A stretch of 64,000 nucleotides of DNA from the NCBI RefSeq assembly GCF_032118995.1, contig NC_092648.1, positions 20,426,450 through 20,490,449 of the forward strand, written 5' to 3'. Below are positions 27,401-36,263 of this stretch, piece after piece. The first letter of the stretch is position 1; each line of letters opens with the position of its first letter. The notes below the pieces were generated by a model that worked only from the letters and a program-made list of their open reading frames with translations, was not told the origin of the DNA and ran no database searches. The DNA is from Asterias amurensis. Its lineage: Eukaryota; Echinodermata; Asteroidea; Forcipulatida; Asteriidae. Position numbers and translations under genes: made by a program.

Positions 27401-29117
27401 ATACAGCCCTCCCCTCACTAAGATTCTCTCACAGTCTCCATCTTCAGCGTCTCCTTGTTCGTACACCTTCCGGTACTTCCACTCCAACTGGCAGGAATCG
27501 TATCCGATGAACGGTACCCACTTCTTGCTGGAATCGTCCCTGTAGAACCATCTCACTTTGGTAACTTTGAGTTTCTGAACCAAGTCGTCCTCATCACTCT
27601 TGGCACGTCTTGGAGGCGGGGGCCTCGGGGGTGGCTTCTTACTCTTTGGTCTTGTGGAATCATTGTTATTGGCCGTTCCAAGCCCGTCGTTTCTTGTGGA
27701 GCTGCTTGAGTTCTCAGACGGGATATAGGGATTATACGGGGGTGGTCGTCTGTATTCTTCGGGTACATCACGCTCTGGCTGGTCCATAGCCTGGTCAATT
27801 CAAATAAACAAAACATTATTTTAGTCAAACACAGTGGATTGGGAGTGAACTTGTGTTAATATTTATTTTACCTGAGAGTACACATTTATCTAAAAGTATG
27901 CAGCATTTTAAAAAAAAACTTGTTTGGATGTTGTGTTGTGTGAGTCAGAAGAAAATAGTGGAAAAAACATGCACAATTTTCGTATGATATGGGCCATTTT
28001 AGGTTTATTTTTTATAACACACCCTTGTTGCTTTGGATTGGCTTAAACTGGAACCAGAACTTGGGCTTTGTCCATATTTCTCTTCTTTTTACTTGTGGGG
28101 ATGAAAATACAAACAGAAAATAATTCAAATGAGGAGAGCCCCAGTTTTACTGGTTCTACTACTACTATGACTAAACTCTAAATGTCTGCTTGGTCTGGAA
28201 GTAACAATGAACAAGAAGGAAAGAAGGTTCCAAAGGGGTTATTTTGTTTGAAAATATAGTAAGTAGAATTAAACTAAAACAAGACAAAACAATTTTATAT
28301 TATAGGCCCTAAAGAACAAGCAGATATACACATAAGGTTTATCGCGAATAGCAAAATATCAAGAGAGGGCGCTGTTGAACCAACACAAAAGTCAGGCGTT
28401 GCGAGAGCCAGTCGTAGAAACTGCATAGAAACCGCCCCATATTTTCATATTCCTTCCCACATTGCATTGCGTTTCTGATTCGCGATAAACCTTATGGTCT
28501 GTTACCACAAACCAAATATATAAATAAAATAATATTATTATTAAAATCATTACCAATATTATGAATATTATAATGAATAGGGTAGATGGCCTTAGCTTTC
28601 GATCCAATCCGGACCTTCTTCAGAGGCATAAAACAAGTACAAACAAATACATATCCATTTATAGAAAAAGAGATGGGGAAAGGGATTAAGGAAAGGATCC
28701 AGAATTAGACCCAGTAACTGGGGCGCTGTACTCCTTTTAAACAATTTTTGACTTCATCTGTGTTTTAAAAGGAGTACAGCGCCCCAGTTACTGGGTCTAA
28801 TCCAGAATATACATTTTGAGTGTAGCAATGTTCATCAGGTAATTTGTCATTTTCCAAAACTGCAACAATAACTAAAACAATGTTTATCAAATTGTTTACG
28901 CCCAAAACCATGGGAGAAAATAAGGTGGGTGGGCCGGGCTGGGCCAGCATCCGGTATCCAACAAGGATTCCATGGCCGACTGGTGGGCCGGCTAGGAAAT
29001 AATTCTTATTACCTGGTGCATCAGGCCGTAGCTAAATCCTAGGTTTTGCTCTGCCTCCGCCGTGCCGTTGTCACCGTAGCTGCTTTGGTAGGGCGAGTTC
29101 GATGAGGAATTCATCAT
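15435..29117 (-). CDS. DDHD1: Intracellular phosphatidic-acid-preferring phospholipase A1, DDHD1-like (complete, 12 exons)
   Basis: Exons in transcript order: 29117-29013, 27790-27355, 26689-26531, 25832-25704, 23729-23564, 22294-22066, 21594-21329, 20466-20388, 19506-19357, 17906-17684, 16594-16436, 15592-15435. All introns are GT-AG, the phases join, and the total is 752 aa (human DDHD1 is about 900, DDHD2 about 710). After a proline-rich N-terminus, residues 115-230 form the WWE-like region of this family (VRWFYRD, WVPFIGYDS, RGGLYEVDILEKKC, MRGTWFY). The lipase segment holds VVHGIGQIMD and the nucleophile motif AHSLG with Ser444. The DDHD domain ends the protein; D571 (HPADPV), D707 (RVDFEL), H726 (TSH) and D734 are the likely namesake residues. 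No SAM domain lies in between, which favours DDHD1 over DDHD2. The family hydrolyses phosphatidic acid and related phospholipids in the cytosol and at organelle membranes. The start is the first of two adjacent ATGs. Confidence 0.93.
17190..17520 (-). mobile_element. tRNA-derived SINE in a DDHD1 intron
   Basis: On the minus strand the head has GTGGCCGAGCGGGCTAGCAG (A-box-like) and a B-box-like GGATTCAAATCTCGGTCATG. The body carries CCTGTTTCAGCGCCAGG and a tail with GGCCTTGTGATG. It aligns along its whole length with the copy at 24010-24395. It lies between DDHD1 exons 10 and 11, in the same orientation as the gene. Confidence 0.7.
17942..18179. mobile_element. Foldback MITE with GGGCCCAATTTCATAGAGCT termini
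   Basis: The left terminus GGGCCCAATTTCATAGAGCT, followed by GCTAAGCACA, is repeated in inverse at the right (TGTGCTTAGTAGCTCTATGA, then AATTGGGCCC). It is about 238 bp with no coding content. Diverged relatives occur at about 23183-23334, 23329-23521, 25408-25655, 47908-48105 and 53448-53620, and as fragments near 26783 and 40437, so this is one of the most abundant families in the window. Confidence 0.8.
18248..18379. mobile_element. MITE with CACAAAGAG termini, copy 2
   Basis: Termini GGGGTGGATTTCACAAAGAG and, in inverse, CTCTTTGTGAAATCGACCCC. The interior shares TTAGGACTAGCC and CTCCTAGGACTAGTCC with the copy at 14461-14610, inverted relative to it. It lies in the intron between DDHD1 exons 9 and 10. 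Confidence 0.85.
18800..19196 (+). mobile_element. Probable 3' end of a LINE with an (AATG)n tail
   Basis: A T-rich non-coding segment ends TTTTTTAATAAAAATG, directly followed by about nine AATG units (19153-19192). A microsatellite fused to a polyadenylation-like motif is typical of the 3' ends of L2/CR1-like non-LTR retrotransposons. I see no reverse transcriptase, so only the 3' terminus would be present. The assignment rests on the tail structure alone. Confidence 0.4.
21866..22010. mobile_element. MITE with CACAAAGAG termini, copy 3
   Basis: Left end GGGGTAGATATCACAAAGAG, right end CTCTTTGTTTAATCCACCCC. It shares the ACTAGTCTTAACT and TTAGGACGAGTAA cores with copies 1 and 2. It is more diverged, with a short internal duplication of ACGAGTAA. 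It lies in the DDHD1 intron between exons 6 and 7. Confidence 0.8.
23183..23521. mobile_element. Two adjoining diverged GGGCCCAATTTCAT foldback MITEs
   Basis: The first runs from CAGGGCCAATTTCATCAAGC to CAATGAAATTGGGCCC (about 23334). The second starts in the same bases with GGGCCCAAATTCATAAAGC and ends GCTCTATGGAATTGGGC. Sharing of the boundary suggests that one inserted at, or beside, the terminus of the other. They lie in a DDHD1 intron. Confidence 0.7.
24010..24395 (-). mobile_element. tRNA-derived SINE in a DDHD1 intron
   Basis: On the minus strand the head GGCGTGCCATGGTCCAGCGG, the B-box GGTTTGAATCCC and GGTCATGACACTCGGCTC are followed by a body with AACCCTGTTTCAGCCCC and the tail GGCCTTGTGATG. 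It is a full-length partner of the copy at 17190-17520. Confidence 0.75.
24652..25388 (+). mobile_element. Diverged GTACACGTTTGGTAAT-family element split by a SINE
   Basis: The left half (24652-24957) reads GGACACGTTTGGTGTTATAC, with TCTGAAGTAACATGGC and a degenerate central hairpin. The right half (25315-25388) has GGGATACACCAAGTGAGAA and ends AATAGTGTCCAATGCC. A complete SINE (24958-25314) separates them. The element lies in the DDHD1 intron between exons 4 and 5. Confidence 0.65.
24958..25314 (+). mobile_element. Full-length tRNA-derived SINE, best preserved in the window
   Basis: The head CGTGGCTGAGCGGATAAGAG (A-box) and GGTGCGAATCCCGG (B-box) resemble a tRNA of the Leu/Ser class. The body has TACCTGTCAGGGTAGATTTG, and the 3' end CGCTATATAAGAAGCC is followed by an (ATT)n tail. 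It interrupts an older inverted-repeat element, which gives a relative age. Confidence 0.8.
25408..25655. mobile_element. Foldback MITE, GGGCCAATTTCATGGCTCTG type
   Basis: Left end AGGGCCAAATTTCATGGCTC, right end GAGCCATGAAACTGGCCCAG in inverse. The interior consists of short GC-rich motifs (TAAGCGTAGAATGCC, GCCGAATT) that partly pair. It is related to, but distinct from, the copy at 17942-18179. It ends about 50 bp before DDHD1 exon 4. Confidence 0.7.
25918..26070 (+). mobile_element. Second SINE family, copy 1 (tail GAGTATACAGTGCTAACACA)
   Basis: The head GTGGTCTAGTTGGTATGACA and AGGTCGTGGATCCGAGTC resemble tRNA A and B boxes. The 3' end ACTGAGTATACAGTGCTAAC is shared with the minus-strand copy at 48990-49135, and its tail alone occurs at about 21009-21031. 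It is distinct from the CGCTATATAA-tailed family. Confidence 0.6.
27060..27288 (-). mobile_element. tRNA-derived SINE between DDHD1 exons 2 and 3
   Basis: On the minus strand, GTCGTGGCCGAGCAGTTTAG and GGTTTGGATCCCC match the A and B boxes of the main SINE family. GGGGTTTACCCAGTTTGC lies at the tail side. It ends less than 70 bp from the 3' end of exon 2. Confidence 0.65.
28331..28496. mobile_element. MITE with CATAAGGTTTATCGCGAAT termini
   Basis: The 19-bp terminal inverted repeats CATAAGGTTTATCGCGAAT and ATTCGCGATAAACCTTATG are perfect and enclose 128 bp without coding content. It is single-copy in the window and lies in DDHD1 intron 1. The perfect ends suggest a fairly recent insertion. 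Confidence 0.85.
28703..28803. repeat. Perfect 39-bp inverted repeat with a short loop
   Basis: The left arm contains ATTAGACCCAGTAACTGGGG followed by CGCTGTACTCCTTTTAAA. The right arm is its exact reverse complement, with about 22 bp between. Transcribed as part of the DDHD1 first intron, it would give a long perfect hairpin. Confidence 0.85.
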
Positions 29118-30052
29118 TTACTCATTATGATTATTGCTTGATACTCAACGAACGTTAAAACAGTTAAGAATTCACACCGTTTTCAGCGATAGTTCTATGT
29201 TCAGTTAGGTTTGTCGCGTGATGTTAAATTCATGACGTATGGTCATCACAAACTCAACCATAAACACAGCATCATGCATCCTGCCTGCATCAGCTGCATG
29301 CTTTTATTGGTTCACCTAAAAAAAAGATGAACCAGACTGTAAATTTCAACTTGAGAGGGCGCTTTATTCATTTGCACATCGCAGCATGTAGTTGATGCAA
29401 ATGTGCACGATAGCAACTTTGAGAGAAACTAAACAAGTGTGAAAATTTAGTGCAAATTTCCTATAAATGCTGCCACCAAGTAAGTAAACGTTTCATCTTT
29501 CTCTCACCCAAGTAAAATTGATCTCACCAAAAGGATAATGTGGGGGAAATCACTCCCCTTCTCGATCTTCACTAGTCGTGTGACTGTTGTCTGTCGAGTG
29601 TTGTGTGACTAACTAAACACAATGATGTAACAACCAGCATGACTGACTGGCTGTAACTTGTGTAGTGTGTGTTGTGTATAAAAGAAAGGAGCCTTTTGAG
29701 TTAGAAAAGATCAGGCTGGAAAAAGGTATCCTCGAGCCAATCTCCAACCTGGGCTACATAGATCCACTTAAAACTAGGCAAAAGGGAAGGGTGGCTGGAG
29801 AATTAGAAAAGAAAACTAGTGTGTTTATCATGGAGCTATATACTCTGCTCCATTTTGGTTCATAAAATTTTGAATTTGTATACTCATGGAGCAATAAACT
29901 AGACTAGTTTATTTATTGATCCATGGTTTACTTAACACCGCACGCAGACTATAGTATATTCATTGTATGTGTTTACCACATCATTTGTATTACAATGTTA
30001 ATGTTGTTTGATATTTTATAACAGAGTATTTTTGTTATCTTTCTTGTTCCAG
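29118..30052. promoter_or_regulatory. Divergent promoter region of DDHD1 and SMIM12
   Basis: The two genes are transcribed away from each other and share about 1 kb. DDHD1 starts at 29117 (-). The SMIM12 coding exon opens at an acceptor at 30052, so its non-coding first exon must also lie here. No single start element is decisive; a TATAAA occurs at 29462 and GTAAGT at 29480 could be a donor. The existence of the shared region is clear, but its internal elements are inference. Confidence 0.5.
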
Positions 30053-30164
30053 CGAATCTCGTCACAAGAACAAGATCTTCCTAGAGTAGTAGTAGTAGTA
30101 CTACCTGCAAGTGCAATTAATATTCCAATTGTAGCACTCTCCGAGGACAGCAACCCAAGTCATC

Positions 30165-30428
30165 ATGTGGCCAATACTCATGGCAGGTCTACGTACCTAC
30201 GCCCCCTATGTAACCTTCCCAGTTGCAGTTGTAGTCGGTGCCTTTGGATTCTATATTGAGAGAACGTGGCGAAGTGATAAACAGCCAGGCAGGGCTAGCA
30301 TTGTCGAACAAAGAGAGGAACGACTACTTGCGGCATATGCTGAACAAGATTGTACAAATGTGGACAGTCTCAAGGACAAGAAGGGAATTCCAAGGACAAT
30401 ATTGGACAGAAATCCACTAAGTAAATGA
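30165..30428 (+). CDS. SMIM12: Small integral membrane protein 12
   Basis: An 87-aa protein starting MWPILMAGLRTYAPYVTFPV. Residues 10-32 form one hydrophobic segment with the TYAPYVTFPVA core of vertebrate SMIM12 (92 aa). The charged tail keeps the spaced EQREERLL and SLKDKKGIPRTILDRNP elements (human ends VLNRNRPEKN). The coding sequence is uninterrupted and sits in an exon that opens after CTTGTTCCAG at 30052, so a non-coding 5' exon is expected. It is a single-pass membrane protein; to my knowledge its function is undefined. It is divergent from DDHD1. A candidate AATAAA is at 31118-31123. Confidence 0.9.
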   Translation: MWPILMAGLRTYAPYVTFPVAVVVGAFGFYIERTWRSDKQPGRASIVEQREERLLAAYAEQDCTNVDSLKDKKGIPRTILDRNPLSK

Positions 30429-31229
30429 AAACTTTGAAAGTGGAGTCGTCTTGGAGAGCAATAACTCATCAAACACTGAATACTGCTTCGATGAAAGTTC
30501 AGAAAGTCATTTTTTATGTAGTCACACACACAAACTTCAAATATTTGTTCGATTCGAAGACCTTATCATTGTATTATTTTGGAAAATTAATCTGTGGCAG
30601 AATCTGTTCTATCCAAGAATGAAGCAAATTTTTTGATAAAAACCCAAAACATGGTGTGAGAATGTATTGCTGAGAACCTTTCATGGATCACTGGTGATCT
30701 TTCAGGACAACTGGTTTTGATGTGTCAGAACATTTGTTTCCAATTCTAATATAATTTTTTTTTTTAATAATTGTTATTCATATACCAAGCCAGTAGCCAA
30801 CAAGAAAACAAAGGTCATTAGGTTTGAGTAATTTTAACCTATATGAGTAAAAGTTCTACTTTATGCAGTGTTTAACCTGTCTGATGACGTGAGCTAGATG
30901 GTGAATAGTTTTATTGATGATTGAAATACAATTTTAGCAACCTGCAAACTATAAGAATGAAGCAGTCACAGAAATGCATGATTCAATCCCAGTAAACTTC
31001 CAAAAATTTGTAAATTACACAAAAATTACAATCGTTTACTTGCCTTTATGGAAGAGCAAGGTGGTCACTGAAAACTAAAATAGGAATGGGAAAAGGAAAC
31101 ATGGCATGTACAATGAAAATAAAATCTTCAGTTCTCTTGATTCTGAAACAGTAGTGATGCAGCATTTTTTCACCGACTTCTTTAGTTAGTTGGTTCACTC
31201 AGGTCACCACCCAACTTATAAAGATTTCC

Positions 31230-32156
31230 TTAAAGACACTGGACACCTTCAGTAAGACCAGTTTTCTGACTTGGTGTTAAAGTCACCTGGAAGTGTGATA
31301 AATAAAGCTTTTGTCACTAATATATGTGTTTTGATGAGTGGAATGTGAATAAACAGTTAACTAAGGTTTTAAAAAATCAGTTCTTAAGTTATTTACAAAT
31401 TTAAGAGTAGACCCCGACCCGAGAGGGCGCTGTTCGTGACGTCAATCGAGGCAAACTTTGCTTGTAATGCGTAGAGTAAACACAATTGCAAAGTACATAT
31501 ACGGACCAAGTCGTGAGTTTGTACGTTTCAAAAAGAATTTTTTTTGTTTTTCCGGCAATGCCGACCAGGTGTATTGCTGCTGAATGCAGAAAAACACTTT
31601 TTGAAATATACCACATCACGACTTGGACGTACATGTACTTTGCACGTGTTTACTATACGCATTGCAGGCAAAGTCTGCCTCGATTAATGTCACAAAAGGG
31701 GTAGGCGGAGTCAGCCCCCCAAACAACTTTATATATTTTTTAAACATATAAATCGTGACAAACAATTACTAAAAAAATTGTTTTATTCATCGTAAGCATA
31801 TACTCTTATGTTTGAAAGAAAAAAAAAATCTATTTCCAGGTGACTTTAAACATATGCACAAAATAAACCTGTGAAAATCTGAACTCAATTGGTTGTCGAA
31901 GTTGCAAGATAATAATGGAAAAAAAAAAAACCTTGTCACACGAAGTTGTGTGCTTTCAGATGCTAATTATTCTGAGGTTTCGAAATCAAATTTGTGGAAA
32001 ATTTCTTCCTTCTCTAAAACTACATTACTTCAGGGGGAGCCGTGCCGTTTCTCACAATGTGTTATTCTATCACAGCTCTCCAGTGCCTGTGAACAAGTAA
32101 GTTTTTATGCCAATAATTATTTTCAGTAATTACTAACAGTGTCCAGTGCCTTTAAA
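31230..32156 (+). mobile_element. GGACACTATTGGTAAT-family element split by a foldback insertion
   Basis: The left piece (31230-31277) begins AAAGACACTGGACACCTTCA. The right piece (31850-32156) continues with CATATGCACAAAATAAACC and ends AACAGTGTCCAGTGCCTTTA. The uninterrupted copy at 52392-52776 shows that the 570 bp between them are extra. Confidence 0.75.
31278..31850. mobile_element. Foldback element with TTAAAGTCACCTGGAA termini and a THAP-like loop
   Basis: Termini TTAAAGTCACCTGGAA and TTTCCAGGTGACTTTAA are inverted. Two long inner arms (about 31436-31550 and 31590-31690) also pair: AATCGAGGCAAACTTTGC against its inverse, with TAGTAAACAC and CCAAGTCGTGA. The unpaired centre encodes MPTRCIAAECRKT from 31558, which looks like the first residues of a THAP zinc finger (C-x4-C). 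It could be a deletion derivative of a P-element-like transposon. The reading of the loop is tentative. Confidence 0.6.
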
Positions 32157-32672
32157 GAAATTTAAACTTGATTAAAAAAAAAATTGTTTTATAGGAAAAG
32201 GTCTATGGGAAAGTTTTGAAGGGTCATCTATAATGAAGGCCAAGACCAGGGCAACAGAGGTCATGAACAGACCTTGGCTTTTGTGTAATTCCAGGGAAAA
32301 AAAGCACTGTGCATGCAATATGGTTTACTTTTTCTTACTGCCTCTGAAGAAGTCGTTATAAGAAAGCTAAATAAAATTTGCAAAGGAGTTCAGAAAGTGT
32401 TAACAAACAAAATACATGTTCAAAAGACTACCGAGACTAAGAAAATGTATGCAATGTGATTATTGACCCTGATGTATTTTTTTCATTATGTTAATTCTAC
32501 TTTTTAATGTGTTAACACAGTTTAAATTAGCCAATAAAACTTACTTCAAAGAATCTGCAGTTTTAATGCTTGTATTCTTTCCGGGTAATCTTTGGACCAT
32601 TGACCTACTCGGCCAAGAATATATCAATATCAATTTACTTTTTGTATAAAAAACAAACTGATTACATGTTAT

Positions 32673-32757
32673 TAAAGGGAAGGTACACGTTTGGTAATTA
32701 CTCAAAACAAATATTAACTTAAAAACTGACTTGGTAACGTGTACCTTCCCTTTAAAC
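32673..32757. mobile_element. Internally deleted GTACACGTTTGGTAAT element
   Basis: Only the left 60 bp (AAAGGGAAGGTACACGTTTG ... CTGACTTGGTAAC) and the right terminus (GTGTACCTTCCCTTTAAA) of the 365-bp family remain, joined directly. Confidence 0.75.
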
Positions 32758-33334
32758 TTATGTTATCGTAGGCATGGTATTTGAGTACAAGGGCTGAACT
32801 TCTTGTAAAAATGGTATAGGCTTTTTTGACTTTTAAAACTTTTTTAAAAACACTACAAACAGATTTTTTCAAGGACAACAAAATCAGTTTTTTGCAGAAA
32901 CAAATTATAAGTCAGTATTCCACATTACAATGCACATTGGATAGTGAATATATCAGAGGTGAGAGCTGAGAGTCATTGATGACAAAATAATCTCATTTCA
33001 AACTGGGATCCAAAATTCAGGAGGTATGTCAAAATTATATTTTCAACTGTTGTTAACCTCTTGAGGGGAATCAAAAACTTTAAGGGAGCTTCTGTGAACA
33101 GTATCCTTGGCACAAGTAGATCAGAGAGCAGGTTGTACATTTTAAGAAAACAACTGCTTTGTTTTCAACAGGCTGACATAAAAAGTTATAAATTCTGACT
33201 AAGGACTTAAGTTCCTCATCCACGGTGTACTCTTTTGAATTTTACAGACCAATTTGGAACCATGGTGGAAGAGAGGGGTATAGGTTTGTAATTTTTCCTC
33301 AAGATGAAGAATCCTTTTTTTCCAAACTTTCTAT

Positions 33335-33811
33335 TCAGAAATCTGAATCTTCATGATCACTTTCTGTTTTTACAGGGCGAGGGAAGACTACTCTCATATT
33401 CCATTGTCCAACACAAATTATGCAATTCTTTCCTAAAAGACTCCTACTAAAATATTCCTTGATCGTCGTTTCGGCTTTTCCATCCACCAACAGTTCGTCA
33501 GTAACAAAATCAAGGTCGTCCGATGTCAGAGAGCAATTGTCCCCATTTGTCTTCATTACATAATGAATTACGGCTTCAGTTTTTGGCTTGAAATTGATGA
33601 CTGTAATTTGAAAGAATATGGGATCTTCGTCAAAGCAACATTGATGGAAGGGAGAGTCAGGGGGCGGTCCACATAACTTGCCCATGAGGCCAAATTGTTT
33701 GCCCTCTGCAGTGACCAGTCTGCCTTGAAATGAAGCTCCAGGCGAGTCAAAACACAGCATTGCAACACCACTTGCAGTCCATTTCTTGTCTTCAGTTGCA
33801 GCCATGCTCAT
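33335..33811 (-). CDS. Intronless 158-aa protein of unknown function
   Basis: An uninterrupted frame on the minus strand from ATG at 33811 to TGA at 33335. An upstream in-frame stop and the lack of an earlier ATG fix this start. The protein begins MSMAATEDKKWTASGVAMLC and contains FQGRLVTAEGKQFGLMGKL, DPIFFQITVINFKPKTEAV and LLGKNCIICVGQWNMRVVF, ending with an acidic ESDHEDSDF. Alternating hydrophobic residues suggest a beta-rich domain. There is no signal peptide or membrane segment. The length and composition are well above what chance gives in this AT-rich DNA, so I think it is real. I do not recognise the family. It lies alone between SMIM12 and NDUFB1. An intronless form could mean a retrocopy, but I see no poly-A remnant. 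Confidence 0.65.
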   Translation of the reverse strand: MSMAATEDKKWTASGVAMLCFDSPGASFQGRLVTAEGKQFGLMGKLCGPPPDSPFHQCCFDEDPIFFQITVINFKPKTEAVIHYVMKTNGDNCSLTSDDLDFVTDELLVDGKAETTIKEYFSRSLLGKNCIICVGQWNMRVVFPRPVKTESDHEDSDF

Positions 33812-36240
33812 TTCATAGAGGTGCACTGTGCCCTGTTGGTTGTGGGTTGTACTATATCAGCAATTGTATCCAATCAGTGTCCTATTCAACTAACATCACA
33901 ATTGCATATATAATTTAATATTAATTGTAAAAAAAACAACCCCAAAAACTAATAATTATGAAGACAAAAAAAGGTGCATTACTTACAATGCTTACGTGAG
34001 AAAATAAACCAAAACTTTATGCTTTACGTGAGTACTTAATTTTTGTTTGTTAATTAAAAATTAAAAACTAAAGAATAAAGTTTTTGTATCAAACAAAAGT
34101 TCCAAAGTTTTTTGGATAGCGAAGCAAAATATGACACAAACTACACGTGCTAAAAGTTAAACTTCTGGTCTGGTAACTGTACACTATGTTACAGTAACAT
34201 TGAACCAATTTTACATTATTTTTAGATGGGTACCATACTATTGTGTGTGACTGGAACTTTTGCCTCCCGAAAAGAAGTCAATAATTCCCGCTGGCTTCTG
34301 ATACACGACTGTCATTTCAGGTAAAAGTATACGTTTGTTACAATAAATTACCTTTATAAATGTAAGTTATGGCCTTCTCCTTCGACTGGGTGGCGTTGAT
34401 TGATCGGCACTTGCCCTTGTTCAGTTGTTGGAAGGTGTTTTTTCGTAGACGTTATTTGGTGCAGCATTCTATTTACATGTAGTGTACTTGTAGTTGTGTG
34501 CGCGATATACATACAAGGATTATACGCGAATAACACGGCACGCAAAGTATTCAACCTCGTTCCCATCCAATTGTGATTTTGGACCTTTTGTAAAACATTA
34601 TTATTGATATGGGAATTTCTTTGTTTTTATTAATTGTATTAATCATTAATAATTAAAGAATCCATAATTAATACAAACATATTTCTTTAAAGCCATTATA
34701 CAGTTTTGGTAAACAGTATTGTCCAAGTCCCACACTTCGTGTATCACAACTTTATAAAATAACAAACATATGAAAATTTATGCTCAATCGGTCATCAGAG
34801 TCGGCAGAAAATAACGGGAAAACCCACCCTCGTTTCCGCGCGTTTCGCCGTGTCATGACATGTGTTTACTATAAATCCGTAATTCTCGATATCGAGAATT
34901 GATATTGTTTTAGTGTTTTCTCAAGTAAAGCATTACATGGAACAACCTTTCAAGAGAAGTCTCACCATTACCTTCAATTCTGTAAACCCTGTAAATTATT
35001 TGTAAATCTGTGAACTTTGTTTTTTTTCTGTACCGAAAGTGTATAATGGCTTTAAATGAATGAGTACGAATGAATATGAGGTTCATTTCGCACGCACGCT
35101 ATCGTCTCCACGAACCTTGCCAAATCATTCAAATTTCAATCAATTGACATGTAATAAATTCCAACTCAAATATTTTTGCTCCCAACCCAAGTTCCCGTTT
35201 GAACCTGGATCTCACCAAAATTAGGGTTAGGCTCTATTATTGAAATTGTATTTGTTCTTGTTCTCAATGATATTTGCTGAGTGCTGAGCTCTGCGTGGGT
35301 CCAGAAAATCCATTTCGCAAAACAAGAGTGCAAGAAACGATCAATTTGTTAACAAACCATAGGAAAGAAGTTGTCAACTTTTTCAACATTTAAAGGAACC
35401 CAACATTTGCACTATCAATCAGTCACTGAATAAGGGAATAACAGTGCAAGGACCCGGTCTTCACTGCGTGGTAATGACCGGGTTGGTGGCTGGCGCTGTT
35501 AACGGACTGAGCCACCAACCAAGGTTACGACGTTACTTTGGAACATAGTGTTAGCCAGAGGGGTGTCTGGGTGTCTTTTGGACACCCTGTTTTTAATTTG
35601 GACACCCTGTTTCATCTGTCATTTACATGTAAAATTATTGTAGGTGAACAATTTGGACACCCAGTTTTAAAATTTCCAGCAAATTTGGACACCGTTTGAC
35701 CAATTCCTGGCTAAAACCTTGCTTTGGAAACAATAAACCAACAACAAAACTCTTATCACATCCGCCATACCTCAAAAAGGCTAATGTTAGTAAGCAGGCC
35801 TCAGAATTAATAATTGGGCCACATGCCCTAGTCTAGTGTTTTTAGCATTGGGCCAGTAAACTTATGACCGGGCGAGTTCGTTGGTCTTGTGTCTGAAGAA
35901 AGACATTTCATCTCATCTTTAGTTATACATGTATATAATTCTGTAATCATTTTTTTCAATAAAGTTGTCCTGTGTGCAATAAGTCAATTCTGCAAAATTG
36001 TGTTTTTTCTCATTGATGCACACTGGAAGGCAATTTTAATATTTTTAACAAGATGTTTATAATAAATTGAATTGGATTGAATCTCTTGCAAAAAAAGTTG
36101 GAAGCTGCTGTTTATAGGCAATAAAGAAAAACAGATCATTAATCTAATTGATGCGCATGAGAACACATTTTTATTTTAATCCCTTTGGAAAATGTTGGGT
36201 TTTTGATTAAACTGTTTTTCTTCGTATGTTTTGTTACCAG
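33812..36240. other. Intergenic stretch before NDUFB1
   Basis: No coding exon is seen. It contains one inverted-repeat element (34686-35056), a cluster of TTTGGACACCC-like motifs repeated about five times (35574-35695) and AT-rich DNA. It should include the promoter and non-coding first exon of NDUFB1, because that gene's coding exon opens at an acceptor at 36240; I could not place that exon. Confidence 0.4.
34686..35056. mobile_element. MITE-like element with TTTAAAGCCATTATAC termini, free copy
   Basis: The left end TTTAAAGCCATTATACAG is inverted at the right end as GTATAATGGCTTTAAA. The interior has CAGTATTGTCCAAGTCCCAC, GCGTTTCGCCGTGTCATGAC and a central hairpin on TCTCGATATCGAGA. The second copy is inserted in another element at 46071-46439. 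Confidence 0.8.
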
Positions 36241-36263
36241 TTACGGAGAGTTTCAAGTGAACA

